Shown here piece after piece: positions 42,091 through 50,158 of a stretch of DNA of 63,726 bases. How positions within the stretch are numbered: the stretch's first letter is position 1; the number at the start of each line of letters is the position of its first letter. The DNA is from an uncultured Prevotellaceae bacterium (GTDB lineage: Bacteria > Bacteroidota > Bacteroidia > Bacteroidales > Bacteroidaceae). The notes beneath the pieces were generated by a model. The model saw only the letters and a list, made by a program, of their open reading frames with translations. It was not told where the DNA came from and made no database searches. The stretch is from assembly GCA_946186505.1 (NCBI GenBank), contig CAMHNI010000014.1, positions 1 to 63,726 on the forward strand. Direction: 5' to 3'. Both the position numbers and the translations under genes were made by a program.

Positions 42091-43188
42091 TCAGAAGGCC
42101 AGAGCCGTATCGGGCGATGCCGATATGTTCTTGTCAACTTCATAGAGTGCCTTTTCGGCGATTTGAGAGGAGATGAACTTTGATACTGTGTTGCGTTCCA
42201 GCTCAAACTTCTTCACAAGTATCTCCGTCAGCTGCTTGCGGCTGATGGAGCCGCCATGGTCGCGTATGCAGAGCAGGGCATAGTCCAGACGCTCTTTCTG
42301 CTTCTCGGCCTGAGCCTCCTGACGGCGCTGCTGCAGGTCGGCGCGGCGCTGCTCAAGGGCCTGGCGGCGGCGCTCGTCGGCATCGACGATGGTGCCGTCC
42401 TCGCTGAACATGATGCTCCAGTCGGGCATCTCGGCATGACGTGCGTCAGAGCATGCGACGGTGATGACGCCCGACCCGCGGTCTTTCTTGCACTCCAGTA
42501 CCGTGCCTGCCTTCTGGGCCAGCATGGTGCCCAAGTGGCCGCGCATGTTGTGGTCGTCGTCGGCCTTGTTGGTGTGCAGTACACAGACCATCGCCAGCCG
42601 CCGTTCCTCGCTGATGGTGAGCAGTTCGTGGATGAGCTGCTTGGCCATCGACTCGTCGTTGAACGAGGCTACAAACTCCACAATGCCGTCGATGACGACT
42701 ACCTGGGGCTGGTAGTCGCCGATGAGCAGCCGCAAGTCGTCCAGCAGCTGGTTGAAGTCACGACGGCGCAGGGCATAGACCTGCAGGTGGTCGTCCACGT
42801 ACTGGGCATCGAGACCCGTCATGCGGATGACGTCGGTCACTATCAGCTTCACGTCCGACCGTTTCTGCTCCGTGTCCATATAGAGCACGTGCGGCGCCTC
42901 CAGTCCTGACGTCACACGGAACTGCCGGCCCTGCATCCAGGCGGCCAGACACACCTTCAAGGCCGTCGTCTTCCCGCATTTTTGTTTGCCCTTCAGCCCG
43001 TGGATGTCGCCCAGGGCGAACAGTCCCACGCCATCGACTGTCAGCGCAGGCACCTCAGGGGGCACCTCCGTCCCGCTGGCCACGCGCATCGAGGCCAGCA
43101 CCTGGCGACGTTCCTGCTGCACCCGTTCCTCGTCGGAAGGTGCCGCCAGTGCCTGACCGACGATATTGTCACTAATCGTATTTCCCAT
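42091..43188 (-). CDS. RepA-like AAA ATPase
   Basis: A 365-residue RecA-fold ATPase. The P-loop is GLKGKQKCGKTTALK (about residues 62-76), the Walker B segment QVVVIDGIVEFVASFND, and a sensor region LAMVCVLHTNKADDDHNMRGHLGTMLAQKAGTVLEC, matching the hexameric RepA/DnaB-like helicase-loader proteins of plasmids and integrated elements. The C-terminal 100 residues are a basic coiled coil (ERRRQALEQRRADLQQRRQEAQAEKQKERL) followed by a winged-helix-like end (SRKQLTEILVKKFELERNTVSKFIS). The ATG at 43188 (MGNTISDN) is preferred over an upstream frame opening at 43308, which overlaps the -7 box. With the primase-like gene it makes a minimal replication pair. No integrase or relaxase is nearby. Confidence 0.75.
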   Translation of the reverse strand: MGNTISDNIVGQALAAPSDEERVQQERRQVLASMRVASGTEVPPEVPALTVDGVGLFALGDIHGLKGKQKCGKTTALKVCLAAWMQGRQFRVTSGLEAPHVLYMDTEQKRSDVKLIVTDVIRMTGLDAQYVDDHLQVYALRRRDFNQLLDDLRLLIGDYQPQVVVIDGIVEFVASFNDESMAKQLIHELLTISEERRLAMVCVLHTNKADDDHNMRGHLGTMLAQKAGTVLECKKDRGSGVITVACSDARHAEMPDWSIMFSEDGTIVDADERRRQALEQRRADLQQRRQEAQAEKQKERLDYALLCIRDHGGSISRKQLTEILVKKFELERNTVSKFISSQIAEKALYEVDKNISASPDTALAF

Positions 43189-43305
43189 ATTGTCATTCTT
43201 GTTTTCAGGAAATAACGTGGTCTCAGGACTGCCTTGCCGACGGCCATGCCCGATGTGCCACCCCTTCAATGATCGGCACGCGGCTCCGTGCCTGAGAAGT
43301 TGGTG

Positions 43306-43313
43306 CAAATATA
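43306..43313 (-). promoter_or_regulatory. -7 box TATATTTG, RepA-like ATPase gene
   Basis: The minus strand reads TATATTTG 118 bases before the ATG at 43188. The leader between them contains a GGCACG/CGTGCC hairpin (43275-43292), leaving room for post-transcriptional control. Confidence 0.5.
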
Positions 43314-43351
43314 AGAAATCTGCCGTCCATCGTCAAGGGCAGCCGTTGCGG

Positions 43352-43413
43352 TTTCCGATAAACTTACCGATTACCCCCAATATTTCCGATAAACTTTCTG
43401 ATTACCACCCTCT
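43352..43413. repeat. 31-bp direct repeat upstream of the ATPase gene and over a stop codon
   Basis: Two imperfect units with TTTCCGATAAACTT, then GATTACC, start at 43352 and 43383. The second covers the TAA stop (43402-43404) of the unknown gene. They lie just upstream of the ATPase promoter and could also serve as iteron-like binding sites. Confidence 0.8.
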
Positions 43414-43851
43414 GACGAACACTGCGGCAAAGCGGTGGACTACATTTATTCTGCGCAGCCGTTCGGTGGCATCCTTCGTGTCAGCGAACGTCCATTCGGG
43501 AAAACGGCCCTTGCCGTAACTGTAGTACAGCGACAGCGTTGAGACACCGGCCACACCGGTGCTGCCCAAATAAACGGTCAGGTAGTCGCGGTAGCTCTTC
43601 ACCGAGCAGAAGAACAGTCCCGTCTTCTTGAGGTGTTCCTCGTTGATGTAGCGCATGATCCAGACGTAGTCATAACCGTGAACCAGCGTCTCTTCTTGCT
43701 CTAAACATTGGAAAGTGTGCTTCATCCGTTCGTCCACGGAAGCCAGCAGCAGGGAGCTGTCGCTCTCTACAACCTCGGCCAAGCCATTCAACTGAAGGGC
43801 CTCTGCCATCGCTTTCCCTGCCTCGGTTTCGGGCAAAAGAAGATGAATCAT
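43402..43851 (-). CDS. Hypothetical protein (possibly the second half of a frameshifted gene)
   Basis: A 149-residue soluble protein, MIHLLLPETEAGKAMAEAL..., containing MKHTFQCLEQEETLVHGYDYVWIMRYINEEHLKKTGLFFCSVKSYRDYLTVYLGSTGVAGVSTLSLYYSYGKGRFPEW. I recognise no family or motif. The tail WTFADTKDATERLRRINVVHRFAAVF is helical and basic. No promoter lies directly upstream; the only one is the -7 box at 44076-44083, before a second frame starting at 44020 that runs into this gene in another phase. The two frames overlap for about 180 bases, so this is either a translationally coupled second gene or one gene broken by a frameshift. Its stop codon lies inside a 31-bp direct repeat. Confidence 0.55.
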   Translation of the reverse strand: MIHLLLPETEAGKAMAEALQLNGLAEVVESDSSLLLASVDERMKHTFQCLEQEETLVHGYDYVWIMRYINEEHLKKTGLFFCSVKSYRDYLTVYLGSTGVAGVSTLSLYYSYGKGRFPEWTFADTKDATERLRRINVVHRFAAVFVRGW

Positions 43852-44020
43852 ACTGCTGCGTCGGTTTGCAATCTATTACCATTTCATAGCCATCACTGTC
43901 AACAGCAGCAATTATTCCCCCTCCGTTGATGCCAAGACGCTGTAGCACAACCTCGCTGGCAGACCTGCTCTGGGCAGTCCTGTCAGCTATGCCGTACCAC
44001 TTTTCTCTTCTTGTCATCAA
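43670..44020 (-). CDS. Upstream reading frame of the 43402-44020 locus
   Basis: The frame starts at ATG 44020 (MMTRREKWYGIADRTAQSRSASEVVLQRLGINGGGIIAAVDSDGYEMVIDCKPTQQY...), 56 bases after a -7 box. Its first 57 residues look like real protein, with a GGGIIAAVDSDGYEMVI beta strand pair. From about 43851 on it overlaps the better-looking frame of the 149-residue protein and turns into Arg- and Gly-rich text typical of an out-of-phase reading. A true product may therefore join residues 1-57 of this frame to the 149-residue frame. Function unknown. Confidence 0.4.
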   Translation of the reverse strand: MMTRREKWYGIADRTAQSRSASEVVLQRLGINGGGIIAAVDSDGYEMVIDCKPTQQYDSSSFARNRGRESDGRGPSVEWLGRGCRERQLPAAGFRGRTDEAHFPMFRARRDAGSRL

Positions 44021-44075
44021 CGTTTAAGTTTTCGCATTATCAACTTGCCATTTCTTCCAGGCGCGAATTGACAAG

Positions 44076-44083
44076 CAAAGATA
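44076..44083 (-). promoter_or_regulatory. -7 box TATCTTTG of the unknown minus-strand locus
   Basis: The minus strand reads TATCTTTG 56 bases before the ATG at 44020, supporting that this frame is expressed. Confidence 0.5.
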
Positions 44084-44167
44084 GCTGCTTTCCCTGATAT
44101 TAACGAATGTTTATGCGGAATAGATTCACGTCTCCCCCGATTTCTTGATATAAATTAACCCCCTTAA

Positions 44168-44199
44168 TTTGCAAAAGTCGCTTTTTTTTCGTAACTTTG
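44168..44199 (+). promoter_or_regulatory. Promoter of the small membrane protein gene
   Basis: TTTG (44168-44171), 20 bases, TAACTTTG (44192-44199), 27 bases before the ATG at 44227. Confidence 0.72.
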
Positions 44200-44226
44200 T
44201 AGGGTATAAACAAAGGATCTAACACC

Positions 44227-44460
44227 ATGGAAAACACACGCTTCAAAATCTCCCAGTATGCCTGCGCGGTGCTCCTCATCACGAGCAGCATCGCGCTCGT
44301 CGCCTATCAGGTGGTCCACATCGACGACGTGGCCGCCGGCCTGCTCTACTACGTCGCCCAGTCGTTCCTGCTGGCCGGTTCCATCTTCGGTCTCGACCAG
44401 TACATCCGAATCATCAAAAAGCGATATTATGAAAACAACAATCAGGAGGGGAATCAGTAA
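44227..44460 (+). CDS. Small two-helix membrane protein
   Basis: A 77-residue protein with two hydrophobic helices (ISQYACAVLLITSSIALVAYQVV, residues about 8-30, and AAGLLYYVAQSFLLAGSIFGL, about 36-56), joined by a short acidic loop HIDDV, and a basic tail (IIKKRYYENNN), so both ends should face the cytoplasm. No family is recognised. It has a perfect promoter and shares the leader ending TCTAACACCATG with the HU-like gene that follows 130 bases on, hinting at joint ancestry or regulation. Function unknown. Confidence 0.65.
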   Translation: MENTRFKISQYACAVLLITSSIALVAYQVVHIDDVAAGLLYYVAQSFLLAGSIFGLDQYIRIIKKRYYENNNQEGNQ

Positions 44461-44492
44461 TTACTATCCAGTTGAAAAAAGTTGCGGAAATG

Positions 44493-44524
44493 TTTGGTAG
44501 TCTCAGGATTTTTTTGTAACTTTG
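44493..44524 (+). promoter_or_regulatory. Promoter of the HU-like gene
   Basis: TTTG (44493-44496), 20 bases, TAACTTTG (44517-44524), about 94 bases before the ATG at 44618, giving one of the longest leaders in the window. Confidence 0.72.
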
Positions 44525-44557
44525 TAGCATCATTCAGAGGAGTGATAAAGGCGGGAA

Positions 44558-44582
44558 GCGGCGACCCGATGCAGTTCGCCGC
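44558..44582 (+). promoter_or_regulatory. Leader hairpin upstream of the HU-like gene
   Basis: GCGGCGA (44558-44564) pairs with TCGCCGC (44576-44582) around 11 bases. It lies between the promoter and the small overlapping reading frame, a layout that would allow leader control. Confidence 0.5.
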
Positions 44583-44598
44583 ATGCATTTCTAACACC

Positions 44599-44631
44599 AT
44601 GAAAAACATTTATAAAGATGGCAAGAAATGA
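44599..44631 (+). CDS. Possible 10-residue leader peptide
   Basis: ATG at 44599 opens MKNIYKDGKK and stops at 44631, overlapping the first codons of the HU-like gene (ATG 44618) in another phase. The sequence before it, TCTAACACCATG, is the same as before the small membrane protein. It could couple translation to the HU-like gene, or could be the old start. Confidence 0.4.
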   Translation: MKNIYKDGKK

Positions 44632-45157
44632 GATTGCAATGCTGGTTGATCTGTACCAGAACCGTAACACGGCCAGCAAGACGTACGGCAAGTTCTATGG
44701 CCGAGTGTTCAACCGCGAGACGCTGTCGCTGAAGGGCTTTGCGAAGCACATGATGGAGCACGGCAAGCGCATCACCTATGAGGAGCTGGTGCTGACGCTG
44801 CAGCAGGCGGTGTCGTGCCTGAAGGAGCTGGCGCTGCAGGGTGTGCCCGTGAAGCTGGACGGTCTGGGCACGTTCTATCCCTCGATTGAATCGACGGGAT
44901 CGAACACGGTGCAGGGTTACGACCCGCTGGTGAACATCAAGGGTGTTCACATGAACTTCCGTCCCGAGGCTGCCGGTGATGCCGACGAGAAGCTGACGAG
45001 CCGCGTGCTGAAGGACCAGTGTACGTTCAAGATGAACGACTACGTCATCCAGCACACCAAGATGGTCGATGGCAAGGAGAAGGTGTACTACGAGCGTCAC
45101 CCGATTGCCACCTACGGCGTGGCCAATGCCGAGGAGGACGAGGAGCCGGAGCCTTAG
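44618..45157 (+). CDS. HU-like DNA-binding protein
   Basis: A 179-residue protein with the enlarged HU-like fold of Bacteroidota: TYGKFYGRVFNRETLSLKGFAKHMMEHGKRITYEELVLTLQQAVSCLKELALQGVPVKLDGLGTFYPSIESTG contains the helical dimer part and the start of the beta arm, with VKLDGLGTFYPS corresponding to the V-x-L-x-G-x-G-x-F core of HU/IHF proteins. The end is acidic. Such proteins bind and bend DNA and often accompany amidase and primase genes in integrated elements of this phylum. It is monocistronic, from its own promoter to the terminator at 45182-45215. Confidence 0.8.
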   Translation: MARNEIAMLVDLYQNRNTASKTYGKFYGRVFNRETLSLKGFAKHMMEHGKRITYEELVLTLQQAVSCLKELALQGVPVKLDGLGTFYPSIESTGSNTVQGYDPLVNIKGVHMNFRPEAAGDADEKLTSRVLKDQCTFKMNDYVIQHTKMVDGKEKVYYERHPIATYGVANAEEDEEPEP

Positions 45158-45181
45158 TGGAGGAGCCGTGACACAGGCAGA

Positions 45182-45215
45182 GGGGGACGAGGCAGGAGGC
45201 TTCGTCCCCCTTTTT
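45182..45215 (+). terminator. Rho-independent terminator after the HU-like gene
   Basis: GGGGGACGA (45182-45190) pairs with TCGTCCCCC (45202-45210), followed by five T. Confidence 0.9.
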
Positions 45216-45260
45216 CCAGTGTCTGTCCGCAATCGGTTACGGAAGTTTTTTGGTGCTTTA

Positions 45261-45292
45261 TTTGGTGGATTGGAAAAAACGTCGTATCTTTG
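45261..45292 (+). promoter_or_regulatory. Promoter of kdgK-eda
   Basis: TTTG (45261-45264), 20 bases, TATCTTTG (45285-45292), 51 bases before the KdgK ATG. Confidence 0.75.
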
Positions 45293-45343
45293 TGCCTGCA
45301 AACGAAAAAACACGATCTATACAAATTAAAACGAGTTTAACAA

Positions 45344-46366
45344 ATGGCAAAAATCGTAACATTAGGCGAGATTATGCTCCGCCTGTCGCCGCAAGGCAAC
45401 GACCGTTTCATTCAGAGTGAATCATTCCGCATCATCCCCGGTGGTGGTGAGGCTAACGTAGCTATCTCCGTGGCTAACTACGGCCACGAGGCTTACTTCG
45501 TTTCAAAGCTGCCGAAGCACGAGATCGGACAGATTGCCGTCAATGCCCTGCGCCGTTATGGTGTGAACACTGAGTTCGTGGCCCGTGGTGGCGACCGTGT
45601 GGGTCTGTACTATGCCGAGACGGGTGCTTCGATGCGTCCCTCGAAGGTCATCTACGACCGTGCACACTCGTCGATTGCCGAGGCCAGTCCTTCGGATTTC
45701 GACTTCGACAAGATCATGGAGGGTGCCAGCTGGTTCCACTGGAGCGGTATCACCCCCGCCATCAGCGACAAGGCTGCTGAGCTGACGAAGCTCGCCTGTG
45801 AGGCTGCCAAGCGTCACGGCGTTACCGTCAGTGTTGACCTGAACTTCCGCAAGAAGCTGTGGACCAGCGAGAAGGCCATTTCCATCATGCGCCCGCTGAT
45901 GAAGTATGTGGACGTATGTATCGGTAATGAGGAGGATGCTGAGCTCTGCCTCGGCTTCAAGCCCGATGCCGACGTGGAAGGCGGCCAGACCGATGCCAGC
46001 GGCTACGAGGGCATCTTCAAGCAGATGATGAAGGAGTTCGGCTTCAAGTATGTGGTATCTACGCTCCGCGAGAGCTACAGTGCTACGTTCAACGGCTGGA
46101 AGGCTCTGATTTACGACGGCAAGGAGTTCTATCAGTCCAAGCGCTATGAAATCAACCCGATCATCGACCGTGTGGGCGGTGGCGACTCGTTCTCGGGTGG
46201 CTTGATCCACGGTCTGCTGACGAAGGAGACGCAGGGCGAGGCCCTGGAGTTTGCGGTGGCTGCGAGTGCCCTGAAGCACACCATCAATGGTGACTTTAAC
46301 CTGGTGAGCGTTGACGAAGTAGAATCTCTGGCTGGCGGCAATGCCAACGGTCGTGTACAGCGGTAA
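45344..46366 (+). CDS. kdgK: 2-keto-3-deoxygluconate kinase
   Basis: A 340-residue PfkB-type sugar kinase: N-terminal [15 protein letters not shown] and [19 protein letters not shown] (sugar-binding di-glycine), centre [19 protein letters not shown], and the anion hole with catalytic Asp in [17 protein letters not shown], where GGGD replaces the common GAGD. It phosphorylates KDG to KDPG. The next gene, five bases on, is the KDPG aldolase, so kinase and aldolase form an operon that finishes the hexuronate route begun by UxaA. Confidence 0.9.
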   Translation: MAKIVTLGEIMLRLSPQGNDRFIQSESFRIIPGGGEANVAISVANYGHEAYFVSKLPKHEIGQIAVNALRRYGVNTEFVARGGDRVGLYYAETGASMRPSKVIYDRAHSSIAEASPSDFDFDKIMEGASWFHWSGITPAISDKAAELTKLACEAAKRHGVTVSVDLNFRKKLWTSEKAISIMRPLMKYVDVCIGNEEDAELCLGFKPDADVEGGQTDASGYEGIFKQMMKEFGFKYVVSTLRESYSATFNGWKALIYDGKEFYQSKRYEINPIIDRVGGGDSFSGGLIHGLLTKETQGEALEFAVAASALKHTINGDFNLVSVDEVESLAGGNANGRVQR

Positions 46367-46371
46367 AGACT

Positions 46372-47040
46372 ATGGCAAAGTTTGACAAGATAGCCGTATT
46401 GAAGAAAATCGGCGACACGGGCATGGTGCCCGTGTTCTATCACAAGGATCTGGAAGTGTGTAAGAACGTGGTGAAGGCCTGCTATGAGGGCGGTGTCCGT
46501 GCGTTCGAGTTTACTAACCGTGGCGACTTCGCTCACGAGATTTTCGGCGAGCTGGTGAAGTGGGCCGACAAGGAGTGCCCCGAGCTGGCTCTGGGTATTG
46601 GCTCCGTCGTCGATGCGCCCACGGCAGCACTCTACCTTCAGCTGGGTGCCAACTTCGTGGTTGGCCCGCTGTTCAATCCCGAGATTGCACCCGTCTGCAA
46701 CCGCCGTCTGGTTCCCTACTGCCCCGGCTGCATGACCGTCAGCGAGATTGGTAAGGCCCAGGAACTGGGTTGCGACCTGACGAAGGTGTTCCCCGGCGAC
46801 GTCGTTGGTCCTAACATGGTGAAAGGCCTGAAGGCTCCGATGCCCTGGTCGAAGATCATGGTCACCGGCGGTGTTGCTCCCGAGGAGGAGAACCTGACGA
46901 AGTGGTTCAAGGCCGGCGTGTTCTGCGTGGGCATGGGTTCGAAGCTGTTCCCCTCTGACAAGGTGAAGGCTGGCGATTGGCAGTACGTCACAGACAAGTG
47001 CAAGGAGGCACTCGGTTATGTGGCTAAGGCTCGCGCTTAA
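46372..47040 (+). CDS. eda: KDPG/KHG aldolase
   Basis: A 222-residue class I aldolase barrel. Blocks include [35 protein letters not shown] (Glu of the active site in FEFTNRG), [35 protein letters not shown] and [33 protein letters not shown], where Lys in the VKGLKAP region should form the Schiff base. It splits KDPG into pyruvate and glyceraldehyde-3-phosphate. Its last 23 bases overlap the start of the histidine kinase gene, linking sugar-acid breakdown to a signalling unit in one transcript. Confidence 0.93.
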   Translation: MAKFDKIAVLKKIGDTGMVPVFYHKDLEVCKNVVKACYEGGVRAFEFTNRGDFAHEIFGELVKWADKECPELALGIGSVVDAPTAALYLQLGANFVVGPLFNPEIAPVCNRRLVPYCPGCMTVSEIGKAQELGCDLTKVFPGDVVGPNMVKGLKAPMPWSKIMVTGGVAPEEENLTKWFKAGVFCVGMGSKLFPSDKVKAGDWQYVTDKCKEALGYVAKARA

Positions 47041-50000
47041 GTCGCTGCTTGTAACACTTATCTTTTCAGCTTGTTCACCCTCTGATAGGCAGCAGGTGGA
47101 CAAGCTGAATTCGCTTTCATACGCCTGTCACTACCGTAACATAGACTCTACGGAACACTACGCCCGTCAGGCCGCCGGGTTGTCGCAGACTTACAGCGGC
47201 GGCAGGGCAGAGGCGCTCAACAACCTTGCTTTCGTCAGCATTATCCGAATGCACTATGACGAGGCAGAGCGGATGCTTGACTCCATCCCCTCCATTACCG
47301 ACAACCAGATAGAACTGCTGGTGGCCGACGTGCAGCAGATGCGCCTCTGCCAGCGCCGTTCGCGTAACCGTGACTTCTACGACTTCCGTGAACGGGCCAT
47401 GAGCGCTCTTGGCCGCATCAACGAAGAGCGTGCTCAGCTGGACGAGCATCAGCGCCGCCGGCTGCTCTATGCCGAGAGTGAGTTGGCCATCGTCACCTCT
47501 ACCTATTATTATTATGTGGGTCTCGAACAGAAAAGCGTCGAGGCTCTGTTCCAGATGCCCGACGAGGTGAAGCAGGACACGGCACAGTTCCTGAACTACC
47601 TCTACAACATCGGTGCCGGGGGCATACTGACCGAGGAGACATCGGCCGATATCCAGCATGATGAACTAGACTACCTGCTGCGCTGCTTCCAGATAGCCCA
47701 GCGGGACGGCTACCCCTACTTTATGGCAAACGCGCTGGAGGCTATAGCCGAGCATCTGATAGCATCGCCCGAGGAGGATAACGCTGCCCTGTCGATGGTC
47801 AATCCCGAGCAGGTGCCCATAGACGAGCTGCCCGTCTGGCTGGCTGCCGACGCACTGAACATCTTCGAGGAGTACGGCGATGTCTATCAGATAGCCGGTG
47901 CATACCGCACGCTGGCATCGTGCCACAGGGCACTGGGAGATTATGAGGGGGCGTTGCAGAACCTGGAGATGGCTCTGGCCGACACGCTCATTACCCAGGC
48001 CCCCGACCTGGTGGCCAGCATCCGCGAACAGCTCTCGGTGGCCTATGCCGCCATAGACGACAAGACCGCCAGCGACTATAACCGCAATCAGTATCTCGAC
48101 TTGCAGGAGCAGACCCGCCAGGACCGCCAGTTAGAGGCGCGTGCAGGCCAGCTGGACTATGCCGTCAGACAGCTCAACTGGATACTGGCAGCCGTGGCAC
48201 TGTCCATCGTCCTGTTGGTGTTCCTGCTGTGGCTCTTCCGCTACCTGAACCGTCGCCAGAAGCCTGCAAGTCCGTTGGACGACCAGATAGAGGAGCGCCG
48301 CGAACAGCTGGCCGTCAGCCGCCGTCACGTCGAGGACAGCGAGCGCCGCCACTTGGAGCAGCGGGCCAAGGTGTCGCTCGTCAACAGCCTGCTGCCGCTC
48401 ATTGACCGTATGGTCTATACCATTGACCGTGACGGCGACAAGGAATACGTGCGCGAGCTCATTGACCAGATGAATGCCGACAACGAGATGCTGACCCAGT
48501 GGATACAGCTGCGTCAGGGGCAGCTGAGCCTGCGCATAGAGAGTTTCCCCCTGCAGCCATTGTTCGACATCGTGATGCGTGGCAAGAAGAATTTCCAGAT
48601 GAAGGGCGTCAGTCTGAGTGCTGAACCTACGGAGGCGGTGGTCAAGGCCGACCGCATACTGACGCTTTTCATGCTGAACACCTTGGCCGACAATGCCCGC
48701 AAGTTCACGCCCGAAGGGGGCGAGGTCAACTTGTCGGCGGCTGAGACTGCCGACTACGTTGAGATAGCCGTACGTGATACAGGCATCGGCATGGACGAAG
48801 AACAGCTGGCCCATGTCTTCGACCGCAAGGTCATCAACGACGACAAGTCGCAGACCTCGCACGGTTTCGGTCTGCTGAACTGCAAGGGCATCATCGAGAA
48901 GTACCGCAAGATGAGCCAGCTGTTCAGCGTCTGCAGCCTGCAGGCAGAGAGCAGGCTGGGGGAGGGGAGCAGGTTCTTCTTCCGGTTGCCGAAAGGAAAG
49001 GTGATGGGGGTTATAGTGCTCATGGGGCTCATGGGACTTATGGGGACAATGGGGGCGCAGGCTCAGACGAGAGCGCCGCTGGCACGGGCGGCCGTCTATG
49101 CCGACTCGGCTTATTTCTCCAACATCAACGGCACCTATGAGCGGACGCTGAGCTTCGCCGACTCCTGCCGCCAGTGCTTGAACGACCATTACCGACAGCT
49201 CCATCCGCAAGGGACGGTGCTGATGCTCAGTGAGGGCGACAACGTTGTCACACCGCCTGAGATACAGTGGCTGCACGACTCGGTGAACACCAGCTATAAC
49301 GTCATACTCGACATACGCAACGAGGTTGCCGTTGCCGCCTTGGCCTTGCACCGCTGGCAGCTCTATACCTACAACAACCGCATCTACACCCTGCTGTTCA
49401 AGGAACTGTCGGCCGATGCCACCTTGGGCGACTACTGCCGCACCATGCAGCAGACGAAGACCAACCGCACGATAGCTGCCGTCTTGCTGCTGTTGGTGCT
49501 GCTGACCATCCTGCCTGCCTATTACTTCTACTATCTGCGCCCCCGGCTCAATGCCCGCTTCAGGGCGGAGCGCCTGAGGCGTGACGACCTGGAACAGCTC
49601 GACGATGAGTTGCGCCGTACGGAGATGGAATCGGCCGGCCTGTATGTGTCGAACGCCGTGCTCGACAACTGTCTCTCAACGCTGAAGCATGAGACGATGT
49701 ACTATCCCTCACGCATCCGCCAGCTCATTGATCAGGGCGACATGGAGTCGGCAGCAGAGGTTGTCAACTACTATCGTGAACTATATAACATGCTCAGTCT
49801 GCAAGCCATGTCGCAGGTGGAGCGTGTGAAGCTGCACCTGCGTCCGCTGGAGCACGGTATCCTGGGCGATGAGACCCTTGTCCGCTATCTCTTTGACATC
49901 CTGAAGCGGATGAGCGGTCAGAAGCAGCTTGACATGACCTATACCAACCGTGACGACAAGTATGTGGAGATCACCGTCACCACTCCCCACTTCTCGCCAT

Positions 50001-50158
50001 TCGCCTCTCACCTCTCACGCATCGACAGCCTGCTCTGTCGCCAGATTGTGCGTGACCATGGCGAGGCCACCAACCGCCGAGGCTGCAGTATCAGGGCAGA
50101 ACAACATGACGACACAACAACTATCATTATCATATTACCAGCTTATGGAAAACTTTAA
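47018..50158 (+). CDS. DUF5112/DUF5113 fused sensor histidine kinase
   Basis: A 1046-residue fused sensor. Residues 1-20 are a lipoprotein-type signal ([10 protein letters not shown]). A TPR-rich periplasmic part (DUF5112, about 25-380) is followed by a membrane helix ([25 protein letters not shown], about 388-412), a DHp-like helix without a histidine ([17 protein letters not shown]) and a full HATPase domain (N-box [10 protein letters not shown] from residue 554, [28 protein letters not shown]). Near 661-684 a second signal-like segment, [22 protein letters not shown], begins another periplasmic module, a helix ([23 protein letters not shown]) and DUF5113, which contains the histidine box [14 protein letters not shown] (His891) and a degenerate ATPase-like end. 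The two halves together seem to supply one active kinase. Partner: the response regulator gene overlaps by 14 bases. Confidence 0.85.
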   Translation: MWLRLALKSLLVTLIFSACSPSDRQQVDKLNSLSYACHYRNIDSTEHYARQAAGLSQTYSGGRAEALNNLAFVSIIRMHYDEAERMLDSIPSITDNQIELLVADVQQMRLCQRRSRNRDFYDFRERAMSALGRINEERAQLDEHQRRRLLYAESELAIVTSTYYYYVGLEQKSVEALFQMPDEVKQDTAQFLNYLYNIGAGGILTEETSADIQHDELDYLLRCFQIAQRDGYPYFMANALEAIAEHLIASPEEDNAALSMVNPEQVPIDELPVWLAADALNIFEEYGDVYQIAGAYRTLASCHRALGDYEGALQNLEMALADTLITQAPDLVASIREQLSVAYAAIDDKTASDYNRNQYLDLQEQTRQDRQLEARAGQLDYAVRQLNWILAAVALSIVLLVFLLWLFRYLNRRQKPASPLDDQIEERREQLAVSRRHVEDSERRHLEQRAKVSLVNSLLPLIDRMVYTIDRDGDKEYVRELIDQMNADNEMLTQWIQLRQGQLSLRIESFPLQPLFDIVMRGKKNFQMKGVSLSAEPTEAVVKADRILTLFMLNTLADNARKFTPEGGEVNLSAAETADYVEIAVRDTGIGMDEEQLAHVFDRKVINDDKSQTSHGFGLLNCKGIIEKYRKMSQLFSVCSLQAESRLGEGSRFFFRLPKGKVMGVIVLMGLMGLMGTMGAQAQTRAPLARAAVYADSAYFSNINGTYERTLSFADSCRQCLNDHYRQLHPQGTVLMLSEGDNVVTPPEIQWLHDSVNTSYNVILDIRNEVAVAALALHRWQLYTYNNRIYTLLFKELSADATLGDYCRTMQQTKTNRTIAAVLLLLVLLTILPAYYFYYLRPRLNARFRAERLRRDDLEQLDDELRRTEMESAGLYVSNAVLDNCLSTLKHETMYYPSRIRQLIDQGDMESAAEVVNYYRELYNMLSLQAMSQVERVKLHLRPLEHGILGDETLVRYLFDILKRMSGQKQLDMTYTNRDDKYVEITVTTPHFSPFASHLSRIDSLLCRQIVRDHGEATNRRGCSIRAEQHDDTTTIIIILPAYGKL

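Noticed and set aside
43189..43308. N-terminal extension of the RepA-like ATPase
   Set aside because: It begins within the -7 box and the text (HQLLRHGAACRSLKGWH) lacks protein-like character.
44021..44226. tRNA or small RNA gene in the gap
   Set aside because: No cloverleaf or conserved T-arm could be found; only two promoters are supported.
48131..49351. 406-codon minus-strand frame opposite the histidine kinase
   Set aside because: His/Gln-rich shadow; the plus strand carries complete kinase motifs.
49950..50144. N-terminal extension of the response regulator
   Set aside because: It lies within the kinase gene in another phase, and the receiver fold starts directly at [11 protein letters not shown].
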